Below, one piece after another: positions 53,614 through 61,574 of a DNA stretch of 64,000 nt. The notes below the pieces were generated by a model. It was not told the origin of the DNA. It saw only the letters and a program-made list of their open reading frames with translations, and did no database searches. The stretch's first letter is position 1, and every line of letters starts with the position of its first letter. This DNA comes from Actinopolyspora mortivallis DSM 44261 (GTDB taxonomy: Bacteria > Actinomycetota > Actinomycetes > Mycobacteriales > Pseudonocardiaceae): positions 3,605,899-3,669,898 of the forward strand of contig NZ_KB913024.1 of NCBI RefSeq assembly GCF_000384035.1, read 5' to 3'. Both the position numbers and the translations under genes were made by a program.

Positions 53614-54445
53614 GTACATGGTCGTGGACGCTTTCTCCCGGACACCGTTACGGGGGAATCCGGTAGCCGTCTTCTTCGAGAGCTCCGATCTGAGCAGCCG
53701 GTCGATGCAGTGCATCGCCAAGGAAATGAACCTGTCCGAGGTCACCTTCGTCCTTCCTCCCGAAGGGGACGCCGACGCGCGCATACGCATCTTCACCCCC
53801 GTGAACGAACTGCCCTTCGCCGGACATCCGATGCTCGGCACGGCGGTGGCCCTCGCCTCGACGACCCACCGGCAACAGTTGCGGCTGGAAACGGCGATGG
53901 GGGTCATCCCATGCCGGGTGACCTCCGACGGAACCGACGAGGCGCTGTCCGTGCGGATGCGCCAACCCGTCCCCGTCCGGGATCCGTACGAACACGCCGC
54001 CGAGCTCTGCGCCGCCCTCGGGACGAGCTCCTCCACGGTGCCGGTGGAGGTGTACCGGAACGGGCCGCGGCACGCCTTCGTCGGACTGGACAGCATCACC
54101 GAACTCTCGGCACTACGGCCCGACCACAGGGCGCTGGCGGCTTTCCCCGATCTCGCCGTCAACTGTTTCGCCGGCTCGGGGAAGCGATGGCGCAGCCGCA
54201 TGTTCTCCCCCGCCTACGGCGTGGTCGAGGACGCGGCGACCGGATCGGCCGCCGGACCGCTGGCCGTGCATCTGGCACGTCACGGACTCGCCTCCTACGA
54301 CCAGGAGATCGAGATCCTGCAGGGCGTCGAGATGGGACGGTCCTCGTTGATGCTGGCCGCCGCCGAGGGCACGGACCAACGGCTCGAAGCCGTCTACGTC
54401 GGAGGCCACGGCGTTCCGGTGGCACGGGGGCGGTTCTATGTCTGA
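53606..54445 (+). CDS. phzF: PhzF, DHHA isomerase
   Basis: A 279-residue enzyme (Pseudomonas PhzF 278) that isomerises DHHA to the enol which tautomerises to the ketone used by PhzB. The acid/base Glu is in MNLSEVTFVLPP, with NELPFAGHPMLGTAVAL carrying the conserved His and YGVVEDAATGSAAGPLAVHL the Asp/phosphate-like loop. The frame overlaps the upstream gene by 8 bp and phzG by 8 bp. TTA codon at 53648, near the start, where it could strongly limit translation if leucyl-tRNA(UUA) is scarce. Confidence 0.97.
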   Translation: MREYMVVDAFSRTPLRGNPVAVFFESSDLSSRSMQCIAKEMNLSEVTFVLPPEGDADARIRIFTPVNELPFAGHPMLGTAVALASTTHRQQLRLETAMGVIPCRVTSDGTDEALSVRMRQPVPVRDPYEHAAELCAALGTSSSTVPVEVYRNGPRHAFVGLDSITELSALRPDHRALAAFPDLAVNCFAGSGKRWRSRMFSPAYGVVEDAATGSAAGPLAVHLARHGLASYDQEIEILQGVEMGRSSLMLAAAEGTDQRLEAVYVGGHGVPVARGRFYV

Positions 54446-55115
54446 GAGATCCGGGACGGCCGCTGCCGAGGCCGTGGAACGCTCCAGCGAGTTCGAGTCC
54501 CTGACCGGTCACACGGAACTCGGGTTCCCCGAGTACGACACACCCCCCGAGGAACCTCTCGGTCTGGTGCGTCACTGGCTCGACACGGCGACACGGCTGG
54601 GGGTACGGGAGCCGCGTTCGCTGGCACTGGCCACCGCCGACGAACACGGCCGCCCCTCCAACCGGATCGTCACGGTCGGCGAGCTGAGCGAGCGCGGTCT
54701 GGTGTTCACCACCCACACCACCAGCAGGAAGAGCCGGGACATCGCGGAGAACCCACGGGCCTGCGGGTTGTTCTACTGGCGTGAGACGGCCCAACAGATC
54801 AGCCTGGCCGGTTCCGTCCGGAGGTTGGACGAGGCCGAGTGCGACGCGCTGTGGGCCGAACGTCCCGTAGCACTGCATCCGATGAGCGCGGCCTCCCGGC
54901 AGAGCGAGCCCTTGGAGAACGCGACGGCCCTGCGCGCCGAGGCCAGGCGACTGGCCGAACCCGGTACCTCGTTGCCCCGTCCCCCACGGTTCACCGGCTT
55001 TCTCCTCGTTCCCGAGGAGGTGGAGTTCTGGTGCGCCCGCCCGGATCGGTTGCACCGCAGACTGCGGTACACGCGCGAGGGCACGGTCTGGGAACACGAA
55101 AGACTCCAGCCCTGA
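54438..55115 (+). CDS. phzG: PhzG, FMN-dependent dihydrophenazine oxidase
   Basis: A 225-residue FMN enzyme of the PdxH fold that oxidises hexahydro- to tetrahydrophenazine carboxylates, the last core step. Features: the DRPSNRIVTV-like segment (EHGRPSNRIVTVGEL), TSRKSRDIAENPRACGLFYWRE, RQSEPLE motif and the C-terminal VEFWCARPDRLHRRLRYTREG. It starts ATG 54438, overlapping phzF by 8 bp. It ends the tight phzDE-x-FG operon; a 220-bp gap follows before the flavodoxin-type gene. Confidence 0.96.
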   Translation: MSERSGTAAAEAVERSSEFESLTGHTELGFPEYDTPPEEPLGLVRHWLDTATRLGVREPRSLALATADEHGRPSNRIVTVGELSERGLVFTTHTTSRKSRDIAENPRACGLFYWRETAQQISLAGSVRRLDEAECDALWAERPVALHPMSAASRQSEPLENATALRAEARRLAEPGTSLPRPPRFTGFLLVPEEVEFWCARPDRLHRRLRYTREGTVWEHERLQP

Positions 55116-55336
55116 AGGACACGGACACGTTCCCGGGACGGGCGAACCGTTCCCGGCCGAACCACCGTTCCCCTTCCTTTCGTCAGGAAACGACGCGGCG
55201 GCCGTGAACACGTCCGTGAACGCGCACGAAAAATTCCCGTTCTTTCTCCCCTCCTTTTCCGAAAAAGACCGGAACCCGGGCGGTGAAAGGACACGAACAG
55301 CCACCCAGCGGCAGGTCGTCAGGAGAGTTCATCGTC

Positions 55337-55927
55337 ATGCACGAGGTCAGAGTATCGGTGATCTACCACTCAGCCACCGGAACGGTCGCCGAGATCGCCG
55401 CCGAGATCGCCGACACGGCGGAGAAGCACGGAGCGGAGGTCCGGTTACGCGCCGTCGAGGGCAGCTCGGCGCCCCCGGCCACGGCGGAAACCGTCCGGGA
55501 CCGCGAACACGCGGAATCCCCGGCCGAGCCCGCCGACGTGCTCTGGGCCGACGCGGTGCTGTTGGGGTCTCCCACCCGGTTCGGCAACGTCTCCTTCCAG
55601 CTCAAGTCGTTCCTCGACTCGCTCGGGGACGCGTGGCGGAAACAGCGGTTGGCCGACAGGGTCTACAGCGTCTTCACCGCGACGAGCAGTCCCCACGGCG
55701 GTCAGGAGTCCACACTGCTGACGCTGACCACCTCACTGCACCACTTCGGCGGAATCATCGTCCCACCCGGTTACACGGATCCCGCGAAATTCACCGACGG
55801 AAATCCCTACGGGACCGCCCACTGCACCGGCGGAGGCGGAAAAAGGATCGACGACGCCACACGGAACGCCGCGCGGGTGCAGGCGGAAAGGGTCGTGCGT
55901 GTCGCAGGAAGCCTCAAAACCGCATGA
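55337..55927 (+). CDS. WrbA-type NAD(P)H:quinone oxidoreductase/flavodoxin
   Basis: A 196-residue flavodoxin-fold protein. N-terminal RVSVIYHSATGTVAEIAAEIAD is the FMN-phosphate loop, and DVLWADAVLLGSPTRFGNVSFQLKSFLDSLGDAW, then TATSSPHGGQESTLLTL and LHHFGGIIVPPGY are typical of WrbA-like quinone reductases. May reduce phenazines or quinone-like intermediates or supply reduced flavin to the cluster monooxygenase. TTA codon at 55445. ATG 55337 has AGGAG upstream. The downstream adenylation gene begins 43 bp later. Confidence 0.88.
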   Translation: MHEVRVSVIYHSATGTVAEIAAEIADTAEKHGAEVRLRAVEGSSAPPATAETVRDREHAESPAEPADVLWADAVLLGSPTRFGNVSFQLKSFLDSLGDAWRKQRLADRVYSVFTATSSPHGGQESTLLTLTTSLHHFGGIIVPPGYTDPAKFTDGNPYGTAHCTGGGGKRIDDATRNAARVQAERVVRVAGSLKTA

Positions 55928-55970
55928 GCACGTCTGTTCCCGACCGACACCGACACAGGGAGGTGCACGG

Positions 55971-57596
55971 ATGAACGGTTCGGCTGCCCCCACACGGGCA
56001 CACCGAGCGAGCGGCAGTGACCCCCGTCCGGGGGAGCCCCACGACCCGGCCGGGCCCGGAACGCTCGTCGAGACGTTCGCGCGTGCCGTGGCACGCTACG
56101 GATCCGGGATCGCGGTGGTCACCGAGGAGGAGTCCCTCTCCTACCGGCGACTCGACTCCTGGTCCCGCGCGCTCGGCGCCACGCTGCGCGCACACGGCAT
56201 AGGACACGGAGACCGGGTCGCGCTGCGGATGTCTCCCGGGGCGGAGGCGATCGCCGCCATGTTGGCGATACTGCGGGTCGGGGCGTGCTACGTCCCCCTG
56301 GACGTTCGCAACCCCCCGTCACGGAACGCCTTCATCGTCGAGGACAGCCGGGCCGTGGCCCTGGTGGGCACCTCGGACGGTTGCGCGGAGGAACGGGACC
56401 TGCTCGTCGTCGACGAGGCACGGGTGACGGAACTGCGGCAGGGCCCGGCACCCTCGGACACGGAGGAGGCCCCACCCTCCCCCGAGGACACCGCCTATGT
56501 CGTCTACACCTCCGGCACCACGGGCACCCCGAAAGGGGTTCCGATCCACCACGGTGCGGTGACGGCACTGCTCTCCGGAGCCGCCGAGAAGTTCGCGTTC
56601 TCCGTGGGGGAGCGTTGGCTGCTCTTCCACTCCATCGCCTTCGACGTGTCCGTCTGGGAGATATGGGGAGCCTTCCACACCTCCGGCACCCTGGTGATCA
56701 TCCCGTACCGGACCACCCGCAGTCCCGAGGAATGCCTGCGGGCCGTGCGGGAACGGGGGATATCGGTGCTGACCCAGACACCCACGGCCTTCGGAACGTT
56801 CTCCACGGCCGCCCTCCGCTCCGAGGCGGACCTGCCGGAACTGCGCTACGTCGTCTTCGCCGGGGAGAAACTCGTGCCGAGCGCCCTGCTCCCCTGGGCG
56901 CGACGTTTCGGCCTGGACCGCCCAGCGCTGGTCAACATGTACGGCATCACCGAGACCACCGTGCACTCCACGTTCCACGAGCTGGGTTGGGAGGACGTCA
57001 ACGACACCACCTCGGTCATCGGTCGTGTGCTGCCGGGGTTCGACCACCGGGTGATCACTCCGGAAGGCCGGGAGGCCGCCACCGGAGAGCAGGGGGTGTT
57101 GTGGTTGGCCGGCCCCCAGGTCAGCCACGGCTACCTCAACCGTCCGGAACTCAACGCGGAACGGTTCCGGGTCATGCGCTCACCCCGCGACGGCGGCGAG
57201 TACCGCTACTACCGCTCCGGTGACGTGGTCAGTCCGCGCGAGGACGGCGGGCTCGTCTACCACGGCCGGGAGGACCTACAGGTCAAACTGCGCGGTCACC
57301 GCATCGAGCTCACCGACATCGAGGCGGCGGTGCGCTCCCACGAGTCGGTCACCGACGCCGTGGTGTGGGTCCGCGAGTACGGCCCCGAGGACAGCCGTCT
57401 GGTGTGCGCCTACACGGCGGAGGGAGCGGTTTCCACACGGACGCTGCGCGAGCACGTCAAGAAGTGCCTGCCCTCCTACATGTGGCCGGCCTCCTACCGG
57501 AGGATGTCCGAATTTCCCCGAACCCTCAACGGAAAGCTCGACCGGGACACGGTGATCCACCGTTGGGAAACCGAGAAGGAATCCGAGAATGAGTGA
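55971..57596 (+). CDS. Stand-alone amino-acid adenylation enzyme (NRPS A-domain type)
   Basis: A 541-residue ANL enzyme that activates a carboxylate as AMP ester and loads a carrier. Motifs: A3 YVVYTSGTTGTPKGVPI, A4 FDVSVWEIWG, A5 LVNMYGITETTVH, A7 YRSGDVV, A8 LRGHRIELTDIEAAV and A10 FPRTLNGKLDRDT with the catalytic Lys, so both subdomains are complete. The Asp of A4, needed for alpha-amino acids, is present. Reading GrsA positions gives DVWTVAMVHK, with no match I can name. It is followed by a carrier protein with an 8-bp overlap and a KASIII-like gene, together a likely aminoacyl transfer module. ATG 55971 after GGGAGGTG. Confidence 0.9.
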   Translation: MNGSAAPTRAHRASGSDPRPGEPHDPAGPGTLVETFARAVARYGSGIAVVTEEESLSYRRLDSWSRALGATLRAHGIGHGDRVALRMSPGAEAIAAMLAILRVGACYVPLDVRNPPSRNAFIVEDSRAVALVGTSDGCAEERDLLVVDEARVTELRQGPAPSDTEEAPPSPEDTAYVVYTSGTTGTPKGVPIHHGAVTALLSGAAEKFAFSVGERWLLFHSIAFDVSVWEIWGAFHTSGTLVIIPYRTTRSPEECLRAVRERGISVLTQTPTAFGTFSTAALRSEADLPELRYVVFAGEKLVPSALLPWARRFGLDRPALVNMYGITETTVHSTFHELGWEDVNDTTSVIGRVLPGFDHRVITPEGREAATGEQGVLWLAGPQVSHGYLNRPELNAERFRVMRSPRDGGEYRYYRSGDVVSPREDGGLVYHGREDLQVKLRGHRIELTDIEAAVRSHESVTDAVVWVREYGPEDSRLVCAYTAEGAVSTRTLREHVKKCLPSYMWPASYRRMSEFPRTLNGKLDRDTVIHRWETEKESENE

Positions 57597-57870
57597 GCCA
57601 CGAACCTCACACCACACCGAAGAAATCACACGTCTGACGGTCGAATGGGCCGCGGAAATACTGGAGGAACCGGAGGTGACAGCCCGGGACAACTTCCTCG
57701 ACCTGGGAGGTCACTCGATCCTCGCGCTGCGCCTGTGCCGCTACGCGGCGGAACGTTTCGGAGTCGAGTACGACATCATGACCCTCTTCGAGAACGACCT
57801 CGCCACGGCGGCCGAGGATCTGGCGACGAAAGTCTCGGCCGCCCCGTCTAATCCGGACGGGAGAGTGTAG
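57589..57870 (+). CDS. Stand-alone peptidyl/acyl carrier protein
   Basis: A 93-residue carrier with the 4'-phosphopantetheine site in FLDLGGHSILALRL (Ser in GGHS, PCP-like rather than ACP-like LGxDS). It overlaps the A-domain gene by 8 bp and is 2 bp from the KASIII gene. It would carry the amino acid activated by the preceding enzyme and hand it to the KASIII-fold protein. A phosphopantetheinyl transferase is not present in the window and could act in trans. Confidence 0.93.
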   Translation: MSEPRTSHHTEEITRLTVEWAAEILEEPEVTARDNFLDLGGHSILALRLCRYAAERFGVEYDIMTLFENDLATAAEDLATKVSAAPSNPDGRV

Positions 57871-57872
57871 GA

Positions 57873-58898
57873 ATGTCTCCGACAGTCAATCTGGGAATAT
57901 CGAGTTTCGGTTTCGCCTTCGGCGAGGACCGGGACGTGGCGACGAGTGCCGGGGACTACGTCGACAATCCGGAAAGGGTGATCAACTGGGGGTTTCGTAC
58001 CTTCCACCGCGCTCCGGACGACACACACGCGACCCAGCTCGCCACGGAGGCCTCCCGGCGGGCACTGGAGCGGTCCGGCACCACGGCGGCGGAGCTGGAT
58101 CTCGTCGTCCTGGCCAGTTCGGACCTGCCGGAGTACTCGTATCGGGACGAGGCCGCGGCCCTCGCCCGTTGCCTGGGAGTCGAACGCACCCAGACCCTGT
58201 TCCTGCAGGAGGGCTGTGGCGCGGGAGTGCACGGGCTGTACTACGTGGCGGCGTCCATGACCATGCAGCCCGAGATCAACAGGGTGCTGTTCATCGCCGT
58301 GAACCGGGTCAGCGAGTTCCACCGTAACCGTATGAACGTGGTCAACGCGGTTCTCAGTGACGCGGCGGCGGCCGTGGTGATCGAACGCGGGCGAAGCTCC
58401 AACCGCTGGCTGGCCACCGAACAGTTCACCGAGCCGGAGAACTGTGACCTGCTCCGTGTCGACTTCGGGGGCACCGTCAACCCGTTACCCCCGCAAGGAT
58501 GGTCGAGCCGCACCGCCCCCGGCGGCCACGAGGCGATACGCGCGCGGTTCGGCGACGACCCGGCCACGCTGCAACGGTTCCTACGGAACCGTTACCGGCG
58601 GCTCGTCGAAGTGATCGACCACGCCTGTGCGCGCGCGGGCCTCGGACGGGAGGACCTCACCCATCTCATCTACCTCAACGACAGCGCCACGAGCATCAAC
58701 GCCGTAGCGGAACCGCTGGGCATCCCGTTGGAACACACCAACGCGGAGCTGGCGCCCGACCACGGGCACATGGGGGCGGCCGACCAGCTCGTCTCGTTCG
58801 GCCAGCTGCTGGAGCGGGGCGAACTCTCCTCCGGCGACATCGTGGTGCTCTGCGGCATCTCCACCGAACGGTGGAGCGCCACGCTCCTGCGGGTCTAG
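57873..58898 (+). CDS. Ketoacyl synthase III-fold protein with altered active site (acyltransferase-like)
   Basis: A 341-residue KASIII family protein. The nucleophilic Cys115 is in FLQEGCGAGVHGLYYV. The place of the catalytic His (normally HQAN) reads LNDS (about residues 268-271), and the place of the catalytic Asn (GNTSAAS) reads GHMGAAD with His299. Loss of the His/Asn pair argues against Claisen condensation and for acyl or aminoacyl transfer to an OH or NH, as known for CerJ-like enzymes. Located after the carrier protein and before the EhpF gene. TTA codon at 58485. Confidence 0.85.
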   Translation: MSPTVNLGISSFGFAFGEDRDVATSAGDYVDNPERVINWGFRTFHRAPDDTHATQLATEASRRALERSGTTAAELDLVVLASSDLPEYSYRDEAAALARCLGVERTQTLFLQEGCGAGVHGLYYVAASMTMQPEINRVLFIAVNRVSEFHRNRMNVVNAVLSDAAAAVVIERGRSSNRWLATEQFTEPENCDLLRVDFGGTVNPLPPQGWSSRTAPGGHEAIRARFGDDPATLQRFLRNRYRRLVEVIDHACARAGLGREDLTHLIYLNDSATSINAVAEPLGIPLEHTNAELAPDHGHMGAADQLVSFGQLLERGELSSGDIVVLCGISTERWSATLLRV

Positions 58899-58941
58899 GA
58901 CGGGCCCGCCCGAACCACCCGCCGAAGAACGGAGAACCGAA

Positions 58942-60048
58942 ATGATCACACAGACCGATCCTGCGCGTGTTCTCGAGCCCCCGGACGGGGGACAACCGGA
59001 TCCCGACGAGTTCGTCCGCGCCGCGATGCGGTGGCATTTCAGCCCGGAAACCGGCTCGCCGTACTGGCTGGAACGTGCCCGAACGCTGGACTTCGACCCG
59101 CTGACGGACATCAGGACGCACGCCGATCTCGTCCACTTCCCGAACGTGGCCGCGGAACTGCGCGACGTTCGCGTCGAGGACCTGATTCCACGGGGATACG
59201 GTGCCCACCCCGACGTGGTCGGCGTCTTCGAGAGCGGCGGCACCACCGGTGCCCCCAAACGCGTGGTGCTCCTGCGGGACTGGATGGAACGCATGCTCAC
59301 CACCAGCAACGCGAACCTGGACGCCCACGGCTTCCCCCGCGGGGCGAACTGGTTGGGTGTGGTGCCCACCGGTCCCCACATCGTCGGCGAGTTCTTCCGC
59401 CGCTCCGCCGCCACGCACGGAACCCACGGTTTCTCGGTCGACCTCGACCCACGCTGGGTGAAAAAGCTCCTCACCCGGGCGGAGACGAACAACGCCGGGG
59501 CCTACGCCGAACACGTTCTCGACCAGGTGGAGTTCGTGCTGCGCTCCCAGGACGTCGGTGTCCTCAACATAACCCCGTCCCTGATGGAGCGTGCCGTCCA
59601 GCGCGAACCACTCGTAGGACTCATCAACGAGAAGGTCCGGGCCATCAGGTGGGGCGGTACGGAACTGGATCCGGACTCCCGCCACCTCTACCGCACCGAG
59701 ATCTTTCCGGACACCGTCATGTGCGGCAACTACGGCAGCACCATGATCCTGGGCATGGCGGGGGAACGTCCGGGGCTGCCCGAGGACTCACCCTGCGTGT
59801 TCGACCCACCCAGCCCGCATGTGACCTTCTCGGTGGTCGACCCGACCGACCTCCGGCCGGTGCCCCGTGGAGAGCGTGGTCAGGTCCTCGTCCACCACGT
59901 CAGCAAGTCCTTCCTGCTTCCCAACAACCTGGAACGGGACTCCGCGCTGCGGATCGAGCCCCCCGAAGGGGGCGTAGGCGACTCGGTCGCGGACATCCGC
60001 CCCCTGGAGACCTTCGAGAACGAGACCGTCGTCGAAGGCGTCTACTGA
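58942..60048 (+). CDS. EhpF-like carboxylate-adenylating enzyme lacking the C-terminal ANL subdomain
   Basis: A 368-residue ANL protein. The P-loop FESGGTTGAPKRVVLL is at residues 96-111, the aromatic motif NYGSTMILG at about 267-275, and the sequence ends just at the hinge region (SVADIRPLETFENETVVEGVY), so the C-terminal subdomain is absent. EhpF of Pantoea agglomerans, an atypical ANL enzyme of griseoluteic acid formation, has the same size and lacks the same domain; it is proposed to activate phenazine-1,6-dicarboxylate for reduction by EhpG. A following gene encodes what looks like the missing subdomain. It is 43 bp after the KASIII gene. ATG at 58942, GGAG upstream. Confidence 0.9.
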   Translation: MITQTDPARVLEPPDGGQPDPDEFVRAAMRWHFSPETGSPYWLERARTLDFDPLTDIRTHADLVHFPNVAAELRDVRVEDLIPRGYGAHPDVVGVFESGGTTGAPKRVVLLRDWMERMLTTSNANLDAHGFPRGANWLGVVPTGPHIVGEFFRRSAATHGTHGFSVDLDPRWVKKLLTRAETNNAGAYAEHVLDQVEFVLRSQDVGVLNITPSLMERAVQREPLVGLINEKVRAIRWGGTELDPDSRHLYRTEIFPDTVMCGNYGSTMILGMAGERPGLPEDSPCVFDPPSPHVTFSVVDPTDLRPVPRGERGQVLVHHVSKSFLLPNNLERDSALRIEPPEGGVGDSVADIRPLETFENETVVEGVY

Positions 60049-60074
60049 CTCCCACGCCCCCCGAGGAGACGACC

Positions 60075-61574
60075 ATGGACCCCGAGGAGATCGGAAACCT
60101 GCTCGTCCAGCACGAGCGGGTCGCCCAGGCCCTCGTCACCACCGAACCGGGCTCCCCCACCGACGGCGGGCCCCGCAGAACGGCCTACGTGGTTCCCCGC
60201 GGTGCCGGAGGTGAGGAGCACGGACAGGACAAACGGGTCGACGAGTGGCAGCAGATCTACGACCGGCTCTACACGAACTCCCCCACGAGTGCCTTCGGCG
60301 ACAACTTCGCGGGATGGGTCAGCAGCTACGACCGTCGCCCCATCGACCCGGAACAGATGAGACTGTGGCGTTCCACCACCGTCGAGCGCATCCGTGCTCT
60401 CCGACCCCGACGGGTCCTGGAGATCGGTGTCGGCAACGGACTGCTGCTGTCCCAGCTGGCCGCCGAATGCGAGTCCTACTGGGGAACGGACCTCTCCCCC
60501 GCCGCCGTCGAGGACGTGAGTCGCCACGTGGAACGGGACCCCGCGCTCGCGAAGCGGGTGGTTCTCCGCAGCCAGGCGGCCGACAGCACCGAGGGACTGC
60601 CCGCCGAACACTTCGACACCGTGGTCGTCAACTCGGTGGTGCAGCTCTTCCCGGACGGTGCCTACCTCACCGAGGTCATCCGCGGCGCCCTGGGCCTGTT
60701 GGCCCCGGGAGGATCCCTCTTCCTCGGCGACATCAGGGACCGGCGCACCCCCGAATACCTGCACACCGCCGTCGCGCTCCGGCGCGGCACCGCCACGGAC
60801 GCGAACGCCGTCCTGCGTTCCGCCCGCAAGTCCCTGTCCAGGGAGGAGGAACTCTTCGTCCACCCGGACTACTTCCTCGCCCTGAAGGACTCGGAACCCG
60901 AGATCACCACGGCCGAGGTGTGGCTCAAACGGGGCGACTACCACAACGAACTCTCCCGACACCGTTACGACGTCGTGCTGGGCAAGGGCCCGGAACCGGG
61001 CGGGGAGACCACCGACGTCACGGACTGCCCCACCGTGCGCTGGGGAGAGGATCTCACCGACACGGCGGAACTGCGGAGGAGAGTGCGAACCGAGACCCCA
61101 CCGCTGAGGGTCACCGGCCTTCCCAACGCGCGGTTGGCCGGTGAGGCGGCGGCGTGGCGGGCGGTGACCGAGGGAGACGTCGCCCGCGCCACCCGCCTGC
61201 TGGACGGTTCCCATCCCACCGTGGACCCGCACACGATCGAGGGGCTCGCCACCGAGTGCGGCCGACGGGTCCGGCTCGCCCCGAGCCCGGAGGACCCGGA
61301 ACTCTTCGAGGCGGTGTTCACCGCCCCCGATCAGAAAACGACGGGAACGTACCGCACGGCCCACACCAGTCCACCACACACCGAGGTCCCGGCCGTGACC
61401 CGACGTAACGAGGCCCTCGTGCAGCGCCTGCGTTCCTGGTTGGGGGAGCGGCTGCCGGAGCACGAGGTGCCGGAGGGAATCACCGTGCTGGAGGCGATCC
61501 CCCTCCGCGCCGACGGCAGCCCGGACCACAGTGCCCTGAACAGGGGACTCACCTCCTCCCGAGGAGCACGCTGA
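60075..61574 (+). CDS. ANL C-terminal subdomain interrupted by a SAM methyltransferase (A-subdomain-MT-A-subdomain)
   Basis: A 499-residue protein. Residues 1-50 (EEIGNLLVQHERVAQALV, RTAYVVP) equal the start of the ANL C-terminal subdomain just beyond the A8 hinge. Residues about 56-330 are the methyltransferase inserted between A8 and A9 in interrupted NRPS domains (EWQQIYDRLY, FAGWVSSYDRRPIDPEQM, VLEIGVGNGLLLSQLA as SAM motif I at 114-129, YWGTDLSP). The last 60 residues (VQRLRSWLGERLPEHEVPEGI, then IPLRADGSPDHSAL) equal A9-A10, but the A10 Lys (NGK) is replaced by Ser, so it may not complete adenylation. It immediately follows the EhpF-like gene and is 1 bp from the reductase gene (TGATG). 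Confidence 0.85.
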   Translation: MDPEEIGNLLVQHERVAQALVTTEPGSPTDGGPRRTAYVVPRGAGGEEHGQDKRVDEWQQIYDRLYTNSPTSAFGDNFAGWVSSYDRRPIDPEQMRLWRSTTVERIRALRPRRVLEIGVGNGLLLSQLAAECESYWGTDLSPAAVEDVSRHVERDPALAKRVVLRSQAADSTEGLPAEHFDTVVVNSVVQLFPDGAYLTEVIRGALGLLAPGGSLFLGDIRDRRTPEYLHTAVALRRGTATDANAVLRSARKSLSREEELFVHPDYFLALKDSEPEITTAEVWLKRGDYHNELSRHRYDVVLGKGPEPGGETTDVTDCPTVRWGEDLTDTAELRRRVRTETPPLRVTGLPNARLAGEAAAWRAVTEGDVARATRLLDGSHPTVDPHTIEGLATECGRRVRLAPSPEDPELFEAVFTAPDQKTTGTYRTAHTSPPHTEVPAVTRRNEALVQRLRSWLGERLPEHEVPEGITVLEAIPLRADGSPDHSALNRGLTSSRGAR

